Shown here in pieces: positions 8,639 to 18,035 of a stretch of 64,000 nucleotides of DNA. Source of the DNA: Leptospira sp. (GTDB lineage: Bacteria; Spirochaetota; Leptospiria; Leptospirales; Leptospiraceae). Both the position numbers and the translations under genes were made by a program. The stretch lies in the NCBI GenBank assembly GCA_002786225.1, contig PEQN01000004.1:1-64000 (forward strand). The letters run 5' to 3'. Positions within the stretch are counted from its first letter, which is position 1, and the number at the start of each line of letters is the position of its first letter. The notes beneath the pieces are model-generated. The model saw only the letters and a program-made list of their open reading frames with translations, did not search any database and was not told the DNA's origin.

Positions 8639-9489
8639 ATAAATTTTCTTGGTTTGCCTCTTCTCTCTTGTTTATCCTTGAGAAAATAAACTCTTTTCTC
8701 TAATTCTTCCGTGAGTTCCTTGGCTGCCTTCTTGTCGTTGGATTTGGGGAAATCTTCAGGAGGAATAGGTTGTCCAATATTATAAACAATCTTAGCCTTG
8801 AAAGCAGCTCCAGATAAAAAAGCTTCTGGCTTGGACATATTGTGCGCTCCAGAGATGCCAGATGGTATAATGGGAACACCAGCGCGCAAGGCAACTTTTG
8901 CCGCCAAGGCTTTGAAAGGACCCATGATACCAGTTTCAGACCTTGTTCCCTCTGGATAGATGCTAAGTAGCTCACCGGACTTCAAGATACTAACCATGTA
9001 ATCTTCCAATTGAGCATAGTAGTCCATTGCTGCCTTCTTATCCATGCTCTCTCCATAGTGGTTTCGAATGATGGGCATGCCTCCCCAGTGTTGTAGATTT
9101 TTGGAGAAAGAATCTCCCATTCTATTGAGTAGCAATCGTATCATAGGTTTGGTTAAACTAAGAGGAGGCTTGGAAAAGGGCGACTTAGGACTATCAATGT
9201 ATGCCATGATATCTTCTTGGGGATGAAACAATTCGTATTTCGCTAAATATACTATCTTTCTATCTATGTAAACACCTTGAACGGGTACATCAAGATAGTC
9301 AGTATGGTTGCAAATAATAACAGCACCACCTGTTTTGGGTATAAAATGGGAACCAGTAATCTCAATATCATAAACCAATTCGAGGATTTGTTTGAGAAGA
9401 AATTTAGGAATTTCCCGAGGGATGAGGAAAAGTTCTTCTAAGCTTTCAGTGGAAGTTTCGTTCACGTGTGTTTTTTCCTTATCGATCAT
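8626..9489 (-). CDS. plsC: 1-acyl-sn-glycerol-3-phosphate acyltransferase family protein (PlsC-like)
   Basis: A 287-residue acyltransferase that would transfer an acyl chain to lysophosphatidate or a related lipid at the inner membrane. The catalytic NHTDYLD (Hx4D) motif is near residue 60 and the PEGTRS substrate-binding motif near residue 190; VPIIPSGISGAH follows as expected. I chose the ATG at 9489, which has GGAAAG nine bases upstream; a TTG nine codons earlier is less likely. It is divergent from the PAP2 gene at 9558, so the two lipid-linked genes share a 68-bp intergenic region. The exact lipid substrate is not shown by the sequence. Confidence 0.86.
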   Translation of the reverse strand: MIDKEKTHVNETSTESLEELFLIPREIPKFLLKQILELVYDIEITGSHFIPKTGGAVIICNHTDYLDVPVQGVYIDRKIVYLAKYELFHPQEDIMAYIDSPKSPFSKPPLSLTKPMIRLLLNRMGDSFSKNLQHWGGMPIIRNHYGESMDKKAAMDYYAQLEDYMVSILKSGELLSIYPEGTRSETGIMGPFKALAAKVALRAGVPIIPSGISGAHNMSKPEAFLSGAAFKAKIVYNIGQPIPPEDFPKSNDKKAAKELTEELEKRVYFLKDKQERRGKPRKFITKL

Positions 9490-9557
9490 GGTTTCTGTCT
9501 TTCCAAACAAAATCAAGGAAAAATCAGTTGATTTCCCAGGAATTGGCTTTGTCTTAG

Positions 9558-10598
9558 ATGAATATGGAATTTTCCGTTCTCTTTTCTAGCGAAATCTTCT
9601 TCGGCAATCAACCTTTGGAAATTTTACACAGTCTAGATGCTTCTTTTGGGAGTTTTTTTCTGACTCTGTCTTTGCTTGCTCACAATTTGGGATCTAGTAT
9701 CTTCTTTCTTAGTCTTCTTGCTATGGTTTATCTATGTTTCTCACCTCAATTAGGCTCTAAGCTTGCGCTGGGTTTGCTACCTGCTGGAATCCTCAATTCT
9801 TTGGTTAAGTTTATCGTGGAAAGCCCTAGACCTATGAATCTTTCGGATAATCTTGCGCATATGCAATCTAAGGCAGGTGAATTTTCATTTGGATTTCCTT
9901 CTGGCCATGTTCACACTAGCATTGTTATATGGGGTTTGATTTTTTTGTCTATTAAGAACAAATACGTAAAAACTTTTTCCTTAATTGTAATTATCATCAT
10001 GCCTGTATCGCGCTTGTATCTTGGTGTTCATTATTTGGGTGATGTCTTAGGTAGTTTAATTTTGGGAATCATCAATCTACTTGTATTATTATGGTTTATT
10101 CGCAAGTTCCCAGATTTTCCAAGTTTGGATTTGTTAGATGAATCCAGTTTTTCCATCCAAAGAAAAACTCGCTCACTGGTTCTAATGGTTCTCGCCATCA
10201 CCTTAAGCCCGACCTTGCTTTATCATCCTGGACTTTCAACACCCCATTTGGCTTCCTTGGATATAATGGTATCTGCTAGTGCCGCCTTGGGTGGATTTTT
10301 AGTAGGAAGCATTTTTATGAAGGCATTTGTCTTGCCCACAAGAGAAATTTGGTCTTCTTATGTGGAATCTGATTCGCCTACTTTAACCTTATTTATTCGA
10401 CTCTCTACCCTTGTTCTTATGATCTTTCTTTTCTATTTACTTCCATCTTTAGTTTTAAAAGGCTACGACTTTTACAATCATATTCTAGTTCGCTACCTAA
10501 GATACTTTATAGCTGGTTTAACAATTGTTTATCTTACTCCACTTATTCTTTTTCATTGGAAGAATGGACTCTATTTGAGAAAATCTTTGAATGCTTAG
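9558..10598 (+). CDS. PAP2-superfamily membrane phosphatase
   Basis: A 346-residue polytopic membrane protein with the three lipid-phosphatase motifs: KFIVESPRPMN (Kx6RP), PSGHVHTS (PSGH) and SRLYLGVHYLGD (SRxxxxxHxxxD). These enzymes remove phosphate from lipid substrates such as phosphatidate or undecaprenyl diphosphate. The C-terminal third adds further hydrophobic helices beyond the usual six, making it longer than a plain PAP2 domain. The flippase gene starts 8 bp before its stop and an outer-membrane barrel gene follows, so the operon looks dedicated to envelope lipid or glycan transport. Confidence 0.87.
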   Translation: MNMEFSVLFSSEIFFGNQPLEILHSLDASFGSFFLTLSLLAHNLGSSIFFLSLLAMVYLCFSPQLGSKLALGLLPAGILNSLVKFIVESPRPMNLSDNLAHMQSKAGEFSFGFPSGHVHTSIVIWGLIFLSIKNKYVKTFSLIVIIIMPVSRLYLGVHYLGDVLGSLILGIINLLVLLWFIRKFPDFPSLDLLDESSFSIQRKTRSLVLMVLAITLSPTLLYHPGLSTPHLASLDIMVSASAALGGFLVGSIFMKAFVLPTREIWSSYVESDSPTLTLFIRLSTLVLMIFLFYLLPSLVLKGYDFYNHILVRYLRYFIAGLTIVYLTPLILFHWKNGLYLRKSLNA

Positions 10599-11880
10599 AA
10601 TCTTTACAAAATTCCAAGAACTTAAAGTAGAGTTATCGCGTGCAAATGTCTTTAAGAATTCTATCTATGTAACTATTTCTAAGGTCATCTCTTCCCTTAT
10701 GAATCTTGTGTTCATGGTGTACGCTGTGAATCTTCTTTCCAAGGCTGAGAATGGGCAATTTCAATATTACCTAGGTTTCTTTCCTGTAATACTTGCTCTT
10801 GCAGAATTCGGGCTTCCTTCTGCCTTAGTAAAGTATATGGCTCCTTCCACAGACGATCCTGAGCAGGTTGGGAAGCTTCTAATCTCTTCCTTGGTTCTCA
10901 AAATTTATGCTCTCATCATCCTTTTAATTTTAGGAATTGCCTTATTCTTGTTTGTTCATGAAAATATTTTAATTATCGTATTGCTCATATTAGGTGGATT
11001 TATAGCTTCCTTTGCTTCCTATTTTGAGAGTATACTAGTTTCTTTTCGAAATTATTCTGCCTTGGCTGTCTGGAATCCTCTGCCTAATTTCATAAGATTG
11101 TGTTGCTTGATAGGTTTTTCAAATATGGGTGAGGATGCTATTGGTTACATAGATATTTTAGGTATCTACTGCATAGCGCCCTTGTATGTGATTGGAATTT
11201 TTTTCTTTATTAGTTATAAAGAGAAGCTCCAGTGGAGATCTAACTTCAAAGATACCTTGCTTGACCAGAAGAAATTGGCGATATTCAATTCTTGGTCTCT
11301 TCTTGCTTCTATCTTTGCCATTATCTCGGATCGTTTAGAAATTTTCTTTTTAAAATACTACCACGGCTCGGAGGCTGTAGCGGAATACGGGACAACCTTG
11401 CAGTTGTTTAGTGGTTTTGTTATTATACTTTCTGTATTAAATTCATTGATTTATCCTAAGCTTTCAAGGATTGTAGATAGTCCCGAATTCAAAGGATTTT
11501 TAATCAAAAGCATTCTTGCAGGTTCTTTGCTTGCACTAGTCTTCTCACCTGGATTTTTTCTAGGTAGAGTGATTATGGATTTATTATTTAAAGGGAACTA
11601 TTCCAATTCGGTTCCTATTTTTCATCTTTTGTATCCAAATTATATGCTTCAATTGGTCTTTGCTCCTTTGGGAATGGCTTTGTTTGCAATGGGACTGCCA
11701 AGGTTGCTCTCAATTCTCGCCTTACTTAGATTAGTATTTGGTATCGTTTTAGATAATTTATTGATTCCAGAATTTTCAACTCAGGGAGCTGCCATTTCCT
11801 TATTTCTTGGGCAATTGGTTTCTTGGTTATTGCTTGTTGGTTATTTTCTTGCCTATTTTCGAAATAAAGAATCCAATTAA
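10591..11880 (+). CDS. Polysaccharide/lipid-linked oligosaccharide flippase (Wzx/MATE-like)
   Basis: A 429-residue integral membrane protein with about 12 predicted helices and a short basic N-terminus. NVFKNSIYVTISKVISSLMNLVFMVY, QYYLGFFPVILALAEFGLPSALVKYMA and the late SIFAIISDRLEIFFLKYY segment are typical of O-antigen/teichoic-acid flippases of the MOP superfamily. It would move a lipid-linked glycan across the inner membrane. It overlaps the PAP2 gene upstream by 8 bp and is followed directly by an outer-membrane barrel gene. The substrate cannot be told from sequence. Confidence 0.83.
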   Translation: MLRIFTKFQELKVELSRANVFKNSIYVTISKVISSLMNLVFMVYAVNLLSKAENGQFQYYLGFFPVILALAEFGLPSALVKYMAPSTDDPEQVGKLLISSLVLKIYALIILLILGIALFLFVHENILIIVLLILGGFIASFASYFESILVSFRNYSALAVWNPLPNFIRLCCLIGFSNMGEDAIGYIDILGIYCIAPLYVIGIFFFISYKEKLQWRSNFKDTLLDQKKLAIFNSWSLLASIFAIISDRLEIFFLKYYHGSEAVAEYGTTLQLFSGFVIILSVLNSLIYPKLSRIVDSPEFKGFLIKSILAGSLLALVFSPGFFLGRVIMDLLFKGNYSNSVPIFHLLYPNYMLQLVFAPLGMALFAMGLPRLLSILALLRLVFGIVLDNLLIPEFSTQGAAISLFLGQLVSWLLLVGYFLAYFRNKESN

Positions 11881-11884
11881 TCCA

Positions 11885-13351
11885 GTGGCAGATTTTCATG
11901 GTTTCGAAACTTCTCCAACAAAGAAAGAAAAGAAATCTTGTATCAGGTTCCAATTTAACTTACTGCTGCTTGCGATAAGTATAGGAATATTCTCTATCCC
12001 ATTTGCCTTGCAAGCAGAATCTTATTCCTCTCATCGATTGGATGATGGACTTTATAGCCAAGGAGGAGGTAGGAATAACATTTCCGCTCCACGTATTCAA
12101 GAATTCCTTAATGAAAAAAAAAGTTCAACTAACAATTGGAAGTTGGATTTATATTCTCAGTCTAGGTTTCGAAGTCAAAAAGGAGGAAGAACCCAAGATC
12201 AACAATCTAGGTATGAAGCTTATGGTGCTCTTGAACCTGAGCTACAGTGGGTGAATGCCAGTTACCTTCAGCCTTTCTTAGTGCTTGCTCCCAAAATAGG
12301 TGCTGTCCAGTCTCAGATAGTACAAAATGAAAAATTTACAATTTATGATTTCGAAGGTATAGCCGGTCTTAAGCTTCCTTTGCTTCCTGGAAATTCTTTC
12401 TTCCAAGCTGGACGTGGCTTTCAAAGATTGGATCGCTATGGCTTTGTCTTTAATGATAGAATGAATTTTATAGAGTTGGGTCTTAGCCAAGAATGGATGG
12501 ATATGACCTTGGGATTTTCTCTGGTCTCGGGCAATTACTCTTCGGATAATCTGAGCCTCACACCTAGAGATTGGAAGGAAGATAGAAGAAATCTATGGGG
12601 AGGTCATATGTTTATCCAAAAGAACAATGGAAGCCTTGCCTATGGAAATCTCTACTTCTATCGTTCTCTAACCAATAAACAAATTCCAACTTACCAAGAT
12701 TCCTTTGTTCCCTCAGAATCCCTTTCTTATCTCGGTGCAGATCTTGGTTCAAATATTTTTGACACAAAATACTTCCTAGAGTTAGGTGGCAATTCCTTGA
12801 AAAGCTATCAAAATCTCTATCTTCCCGATTCTTACCAGGCAAGCACAGAACTTTCAAATACTTTCTTCACAACCTATGCAAAGTTAGGCTGGAAAGATGA
12901 AAATTGGAGATTGGAAGCAACGGGACTGCTCCAATCTAAGCAAGGTTATTTTGCAATGTCTGGTCCTTTAAGAATTATGGGAGGTGATACCTCTATACTA
13001 CTGGGTTGGAATACCTATGCAGAGAGGTGGAATGAGTTGAAACGAGGATTTCAGATGGGTGGCATTTTCATTGATAGGCGTTATGAAATCTTTGGATATT
13101 CTGACTGGCACACATCTTTGTTTATCAATTCAGCCAATCTGGAACTAGGACGAGGTTATGAAGGAATTCTCCATCTAGGCAAGAAGAGTTTATTTAAGCA
13201 AGAACAGCATCGTAATTTCTTTCTTGCCTCTATTGCTTATGCTAAAGTGCTTCCTAGAGAAAAAGAATCCTTTATCATTGATGAGATACAAGTCCAACAA
13301 AAACCTAGAGAGTTCTTGAAGTTTTATTTTAGTTTGGGTTTGAACTTTTAG
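11885..13351 (+). CDS. Predicted outer-membrane beta-barrel protein (capsule-assembly Wzi-like?)
   Basis: About 488 residues from a GTG placed 5 bp after the flippase stop; the frame is open further upstream inside the flippase, but only the later start leaves a usable signal peptide (basic KKEKKSCIRF, hydrophobic LLLLAISIGIFSIPF, cleavage after ALQA). The mature protein is rich in alternating aromatic/hydrophobic strands (LELGRGYEGILHLGK, FFLASIAYAKVL) and ends ...FSLGLNF with a terminal Phe, the mark of an outer-membrane barrel. With a flippase and a PAP2 phosphatase upstream, a role in surface glycan export or attachment is plausible, but a Wzi relationship is only a guess. Confidence 0.68.
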   Translation: MADFHGFETSPTKKEKKSCIRFQFNLLLLAISIGIFSIPFALQAESYSSHRLDDGLYSQGGGRNNISAPRIQEFLNEKKSSTNNWKLDLYSQSRFRSQKGGRTQDQQSRYEAYGALEPELQWVNASYLQPFLVLAPKIGAVQSQIVQNEKFTIYDFEGIAGLKLPLLPGNSFFQAGRGFQRLDRYGFVFNDRMNFIELGLSQEWMDMTLGFSLVSGNYSSDNLSLTPRDWKEDRRNLWGGHMFIQKNNGSLAYGNLYFYRSLTNKQIPTYQDSFVPSESLSYLGADLGSNIFDTKYFLELGGNSLKSYQNLYLPDSYQASTELSNTFFTTYAKLGWKDENWRLEATGLLQSKQGYFAMSGPLRIMGGDTSILLGWNTYAERWNELKRGFQMGGIFIDRRYEIFGYSDWHTSLFINSANLELGRGYEGILHLGKKSLFKQEQHRNFFLASIAYAKVLPREKESFIIDEIQVQQKPREFLKFYFSLGLNF

Positions 13352-13354
13352 AGC

Positions 13355-14239
13355 TTACGTTGCTGTTAAAAGACGAGAAACGCGTACAAGATTACCCATC
13401 TCATTGTATTTGATGCTATCAACATTCATCTTTGTTAGAAATATTCCTCGACCTGAGTACAAATTGTACGATGGATTTTTGATTGGATCTGGGATTTTAT
13501 CCAAATCAAAACCTGTTCCTTCATCTTCAACTTCAATTTCTATACTATTGATTTTGTAAAAAGTACTTACACGAACTTTTTTAGTCGTTTCCAAACATTT
13601 CGCATCAACAAGATTGAAATAGTCTCCACTGTTTTCTAGAAATTCCTTCTTCTGAGAATAATCTATTCCTGCCGTGCCATGTTCTATAGCATTGGAAATA
13701 AGTTCATAGAGAGAGACCTTAATTGCGATGAGATCCTCATTTCCTACATTGGGCAGGGAATCCAATCTGCCCGCAATGTAGGCAACATATTGATTGATTT
13801 CTCTAATTTTCGGATTTAGAATGTAGATGCTATTCTCAGATTCATGAACAAAGTCCTTTGATGGGATATGGGCTCTCTTATCAAAATGAACCATTTTTGC
13901 CTTTTCGATTACTTCTCGTAAAGTATCGATACGGAAAGGCTTTAAGAAAAAGTCAACAGCACCCATGCGAAAGGTATCTATAGCTAGATCTATATTACTA
14001 TTTCCTGTAATTATGATGAATGGAATGTATTTCTGAAATTCTTTCAGTTTACGAATAAACTCAACACCACTCAGTTTAGGTAGGCTGATATCTGTTATGA
14101 TGAGGTCTATTGACTCACTCATGCAAATATCGAAGGCTATTTGACCATTTTCTGCAAATACTAACTCATAGGATTCACCAAAAGAAATTTGAAATAGCTC
14201 TCGTATTGATGGCTCATCATCAACAAATAAGATACGCAT
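13355..14239 (-). CDS. Response regulator fused to an RsbW-like serine kinase/ATPase domain
   Basis: A 294-residue two-domain protein. Residues 1-118 form a receiver with VDDEP, phosphoacceptor Asp50 in LIITDISLPKLSG, and the FIIITGNS and KPF positions conserved. The C-terminal half is a GHKL ATPase of the RsbW/SpoIIAB kind: YELISNAIEHG (N box), VEDEGTGFDLDKIPDP (G1) and GRGIFLTKMNVD (G2). Phosphorylation of the receiver could control an anti-sigma kinase activity, linking two-component input to partner switching. It stands 18 bp downstream of the PDZ protein gene and may be cotranscribed with it. Confidence 0.88.
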   Translation of the reverse strand: MRILFVDDEPSIRELFQISFGESYELVFAENGQIAFDICMSESIDLIITDISLPKLSGVEFIRKLKEFQKYIPFIIITGNSNIDLAIDTFRMGAVDFFLKPFRIDTLREVIEKAKMVHFDKRAHIPSKDFVHESENSIYILNPKIREINQYVAYIAGRLDSLPNVGNEDLIAIKVSLYELISNAIEHGTAGIDYSQKKEFLENSGDYFNLVDAKCLETTKKVRVSTFYKINSIEIEVEDEGTGFDLDKIPDPIKNPSYNLYSGRGIFLTKMNVDSIKYNEMGNLVRVSRLLTAT

Positions 14240-14257
14240 AGGTAATATCTTTATATT

Positions 14258-15601
14258 CTAAAGACCTAGATTGTCTAGATATTTTAATTTATAGTTATTC
14301 AAAATGTTTGTATCAATTTCTCGGATTGTATCCGTTCTAAGTATGATGATTTTGCCACCAGATAACTCTATAGTAAGATATTCATTCTTATTAGCTTGGA
14401 TCGCTTTCTTTAGCTCTTTAAGATTGAAGATATTGGAGCCATTCACTTTCTGAACGATGAGATCTTGAAACTCTTGGTAGCCCAGATTGCGTTCGTCGGG
14501 TAGAACCCTAGAGAGCAATACTATCCTTTCTCTATGCGGATGAACCTTAGAGAAGTAGGATTCCGAAAGATAAAGAAGCTTCTTTTCTGAATTCTTTCTA
14601 TAGTTTTCACCAAACTCTTTTAGATAGTTCCCTGTTAGTTCTGTAAAAAATAGTCCTCCACTGATATAGTAGTAAGGTGTATCAGCGGGATGTGTCTCTG
14701 GAACTAAGAATTCTTCTTCTGAATATTTTTGTAGATAGTAATTGATAATGAGTGGCTTTCCGTTTCTCAGTATGTGTAAGGAGACCTTATCACCAATAGC
14801 TTTGAGCTTAGAGCCAGATCTCAGAATTAAATCCAATGCCTTATTGCCCATTTCGATTCTATCGAAGCGATTTAACTCCTGTCCATTGATAGCAGTAATT
14901 GCATCACCTGGAAATAATTGAAAGGCTGGGCCCACACCAGGATAAACTTGGGAAACCACAATTCCTTTACTCTTACTTGGAAAATAAAATTCCAATTCAG
15001 AATTCGTTAAAGCAGATACAAATTGAAATCCTGGGTGAGGAACTTCAAATGGATTCTTATCATTTAAGAATTTTTCCATATAGAAAGTAGGGATGATAGA
15101 ATTTTGGATTTGGAATCCACAAAGGAATCCATTTCTTATGATAAATTGAGCCTGGTCCACGTAGGTATCAGACCTATAAGCTAACAGAGGAACATACGAA
15201 AAGGAAAATGTAATATAGTCAGACGATTTATAATTGCAAATTTTTTGCGCTGTAGGAGAGTCCACTTTAACAATGGGAAGAGCAAAGACTTCATCGGATG
15301 TAAGATGGATGAATCCTATAGAGCTATCATATCTTTCCACCTTAAGCTTGCTATTGGAATGATTGCTTCTTTCTAATTCAGCAAACAAGGGCTTTTCATT
15401 GGGTATGGTGATAGTAAAATATGAATTCTTACCTACACGAATACCAGGTGTAATCTTACGGATGGGCTCTTTCACTAACCAAGGATTTTGGTGGGATGCT
15501 TTCTTAAAAATAACTTCAATATCAGAAATATTTTGAGATCTAAGTTCACTCATTCCGTATGTAAGAACAAAAAGTATAGAAAAGAATTTAATTGGTTTCA
15601 T
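14258..15601 (-). CDS. Exported PDZ protein, degenerate paralogue of the adjacent HtrA-like protease
   Basis: About 447 residues with a signal peptide (MKPIKFFSILFVLTYGMSELRS). One PDZ domain is visible around residues 215-290 (GIVVSQVYPGVGPAFQLFPGDAITAINGQ) and a second PDZ-like region near the C-terminus (LIVQKVNGSNIFNLKELKKAI). The order of its parts parallels the protease upstream (PDZ, then ISGGLFF-type strand, then second PDZ), but no GNSGGP, TNAHVV or DLAIIEV catalytic segment is present. I therefore read it as a pseudoprotease-like partner. Its start lies inside the 3' end of the protease gene, so translation is coupled; an ATG at 15613 is also possible. Confidence 0.75.
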   Translation of the reverse strand: MKPIKFFSILFVLTYGMSELRSQNISDIEVIFKKASHQNPWLVKEPIRKITPGIRVGKNSYFTITIPNEKPLFAELERSNHSNSKLKVERYDSSIGFIHLTSDEVFALPIVKVDSPTAQKICNYKSSDYITFSFSYVPLLAYRSDTYVDQAQFIIRNGFLCGFQIQNSIIPTFYMEKFLNDKNPFEVPHPGFQFVSALTNSELEFYFPSKSKGIVVSQVYPGVGPAFQLFPGDAITAINGQELNRFDRIEMGNKALDLILRSGSKLKAIGDKVSLHILRNGKPLIINYYLQKYSEEEFLVPETHPADTPYYYISGGLFFTELTGNYLKEFGENYRKNSEKKLLYLSESYFSKVHPHRERIVLLSRVLPDERNLGYQEFQDLIVQKVNGSNIFNLKELKKAIQANKNEYLTIELSGGKIIILRTDTIREIDTNILNNYKLKYLDNLGL

Positions 15602-17054
15602 GATCAACTCCATATCGCTTCTTAATTCTAATATTAATCTTATCTACATTCTTAGGAGTTAAAATGATAGGTAAGTCAATTCCACGGAATTTAATCTGTA
15701 TAGCTTGCTTGTCAAATTTTTTCCAAAGTCTTGAGAAATCGTTGAGATCCTTAGCAGTATAACCATTGATAGTCTCAACTATTTTGAGTCGATAATCCTT
15801 ATACCTTAGATTTTCAGGATCATCGAAAATATATCCAAGCACAATATCTCTGTCATTGAACCTATACAATTTGTCTTGAATATAATAGCTGTAGTGGTAT
15901 TTAGATGAGCTATCTAAACTTGCAATTTCTTGATTGGAGAAAAATGCCCTAGATACAGGTTGGAAGACTAAACCTGCATTTACAAAATACGAAGAAGATT
16001 CGTCTCTGTACAAATCCAAGGAATCTGTTTTCTTGAGCTTAGAGCTTGCTTTATACTTTTCACCATTTCTGTAGAAATAGATGGTAACACTATCTCCGAT
16101 AAATTTATTCTCCAAATAATCAATCATACTCAGAGGTTTGTCCGAGACCAATTCGCCTTCGTTGTTCAAAGGATAATCATCTATTCGAAAGATAAAATCC
16201 TTCTCTCGTAAATATTCATAGAAGGAAGATTGAGGATAGATAGCATTGATGAGAATTCCTTGCGTCTCAGGAGGAACCTTGTAATAATTTTTCAAACTAT
16301 TGGAATAGCCTGTTTGAAAATTGAATCCAAGATTGGGGAAGCCGTCGTATTTTCCATCTTTAACATCTTGCAGAAAATGATTGATGACAGGTGTAGGAAT
16401 TAGATAGGTAATATCTCTTTCTATCTGAGAAATTTGAAATACAAGTCCAACAACCTTGTTGCCCTGAATTGCAGGACCTCCCGAGTTTCCTGGATAGATG
16501 GATGCCTTAGCTTTCAATACAGATCTGAAGTCAAGTCCTGTGAATGAGTACCGCATCTTTTCAAAACTTAGAATGCTTCCTTTTTCTACCGTTAGGTTCT
16601 CTGTTCCATTCGGATATCCAAGAATCAAGAGATCCGATCCAAGCACGGGAATGGTATCTGAGAAAGGAAAGATCGTCGTATCTCTGCTAAATTCTGGATC
16701 ATCCACTTCAATGATAGCTAGGTCGCAATCGATTCCTATATACTTTACTTTGGCAACATAGGGTTTCAGTTTGTTATAGATTCGAACTGTCAGAAATTTA
16801 GAATCTATCACAACATGAGCATTGGTTAATATTTCAGTTGGAGAAATGACAAGACCAGAACCAAGTCCAGTTGTAAATGATTCCTTCATCCAAGGCTTGC
16901 TTGCTGATTCTGTTATAAAGCTTTCATTTTTTATAAGGACCACTGATCCAAATACTTGTTTAAAACTCTTAGGATTTTCTTCTTGGGCTTGGATACTATT
17001 TGTAACCAAGGCAAATAGGAAGCAGAATAGGTAGCTTAGGTTTTTAATTTTCAT
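15588..17054 (-). CDS. HtrA/DegP-like periplasmic serine protease with PDZ domains
   Basis: About 488 residues from the ATG that yields a signal peptide (MKIKNLSYLFCFLFALVTN, cleavage after IQAQ). The trypsin-like domain has the full triad: His in ILTNAHVV, Asp in DCDLAIIEV and Ser in IYPGNSGGPAI. A PDZ domain follows (GILINAIYPQSSFYEYLREKDFIFRIDD) and a second PDZ-like segment sits near the end (KIVETINGYTAKDLNDF). It would degrade or check misfolded proteins in the periplasm. It overlaps the upstream exported gene by 11 bp and the paralogue downstream by 14 bp, giving a tightly coupled three-gene operon. Confidence 0.87.
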   Translation of the reverse strand: MKIKNLSYLFCFLFALVTNSIQAQEENPKSFKQVFGSVVLIKNESFITESASKPWMKESFTTGLGSGLVISPTEILTNAHVVIDSKFLTVRIYNKLKPYVAKVKYIGIDCDLAIIEVDDPEFSRDTTIFPFSDTIPVLGSDLLILGYPNGTENLTVEKGSILSFEKMRYSFTGLDFRSVLKAKASIYPGNSGGPAIQGNKVVGLVFQISQIERDITYLIPTPVINHFLQDVKDGKYDGFPNLGFNFQTGYSNSLKNYYKVPPETQGILINAIYPQSSFYEYLREKDFIFRIDDYPLNNEGELVSDKPLSMIDYLENKFIGDSVTIYFYRNGEKYKASSKLKKTDSLDLYRDESSSYFVNAGLVFQPVSRAFFSNQEIASLDSSSKYHYSYYIQDKLYRFNDRDIVLGYIFDDPENLRYKDYRLKIVETINGYTAKDLNDFSRLWKKFDKQAIQIKFRGIDLPIILTPKNVDKINIRIKKRYGVDHETN

Positions 17055-17868
17055 ATGGATAAAGTTTAAATTCTCCCCAAAGAATTCTATCATCTTGCCA
17101 CTCTTTCAATAAGATAGAGGCAAGGAATTTTTCTCCCTTCTTAATATCTTTACGAAGTAGATTTCCAATCTGAATTTCCCCTAGCTTTGTTCCTTCCAAT
17201 CGAATTAAGGAGACAAGAGAATCCTGGACACAAGTGATATAAAAGTCATGATAAATTTTGTCATCCCAATAGAAATCATGGTTCTCACCCAAATACTCTA
17301 AAGGACATGAATGATCAAAGAAGATGGCTAGGTTAGGCGAGGCATGGATGTAATTTTTTCGAAACAAGGCTGTCTCAACAAAGTATTTGAGATTGGGATT
17401 ATCTTGTAAGCTTTGATCCTCTTTTGATTTTAGCGTTTCATTCTTTTCGAATCGATTTTCTAGATTCTTCTGCTTGCTAGCTAGAGAAGTGTTTTCGATA
17501 AATTGGATTTCTATATATTTTTTATTTCCAAAGGTATGAGTCTTTTTTAATTTCCAAGGCTTACTTGCATCCAGGCTTTTATCTTGGAAGTTAATAAATG
17601 CATTCAAAGATTGTGATTTACAATCCAATTGGAAGTATCTTGCTGATTGATAGCTAGTTGTTTCTTTCAATCCACAATTTCTTCCATTCGTTAAAACCAT
17701 ATTTTCTAAAGATCTATTCCAATGACTTGTCTGTGCCTGTCCTTGCAAACGATTCCAAGCTAAGAGCTCATCGATTTTTTCCCAAGCTCCGACAGACTCA
17801 GCCATACGGATAGATGGAAGCAAGCATAGGACGGCAAAAACCGCAATTCTTTGAAAATAGGGTACCAT
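17044..17868 (-). CDS. Exported protein of unknown function, first gene of the protease operon
   Basis: A 274-residue protein with a signal peptide (MVPYFQRIAVFAVLCLLPSIRMAES). The mature part has Cys residues at NCGL, LDCK, CPLE and TCVQ that could pair, a charged central stretch, and a DDRILWGEFKLYPYE C-terminus. I do not recognise it. It is translationally coupled to the HtrA-like protease, so it may be a substrate, regulator or partner of that enzyme; this is inference from position only. Confidence 0.68.
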   Translation of the reverse strand: MVPYFQRIAVFAVLCLLPSIRMAESVGAWEKIDELLAWNRLQGQAQTSHWNRSLENMVLTNGRNCGLKETTSYQSARYFQLDCKSQSLNAFINFQDKSLDASKPWKLKKTHTFGNKKYIEIQFIENTSLASKQKNLENRFEKNETLKSKEDQSLQDNPNLKYFVETALFRKNYIHASPNLAIFFDHSCPLEYLGENHDFYWDDKIYHDFYITCVQDSLVSLIRLEGTKLGEIQIGNLLRKDIKKGEKFLASILLKEWQDDRILWGEFKLYPYEN

Positions 17869-18035
17869 TCCATTCTATCATCGGCTAGGGAAGCAGGAAA
17901 TTTGAGAAAGGATTCTCTAAGAAAGGCTTATGTCTTTTTAAAATGAAAAGTTTTTTTTCGGTTTCATACTTTTAAATTTTTACCCAGGATAGAAACATGG
18001 AACAATAGACATAAATATTATTTAGGGCTTTCATA

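Noticed and set aside
17929..17985. A+T-rich imperfect inverted repeat upstream of the rhodanese-like gene as a terminator or operator
   Set aside because: The stem is almost all A-T with bulges and no defined loop; it cannot be told from ordinary A+T-rich intergenic sequence.
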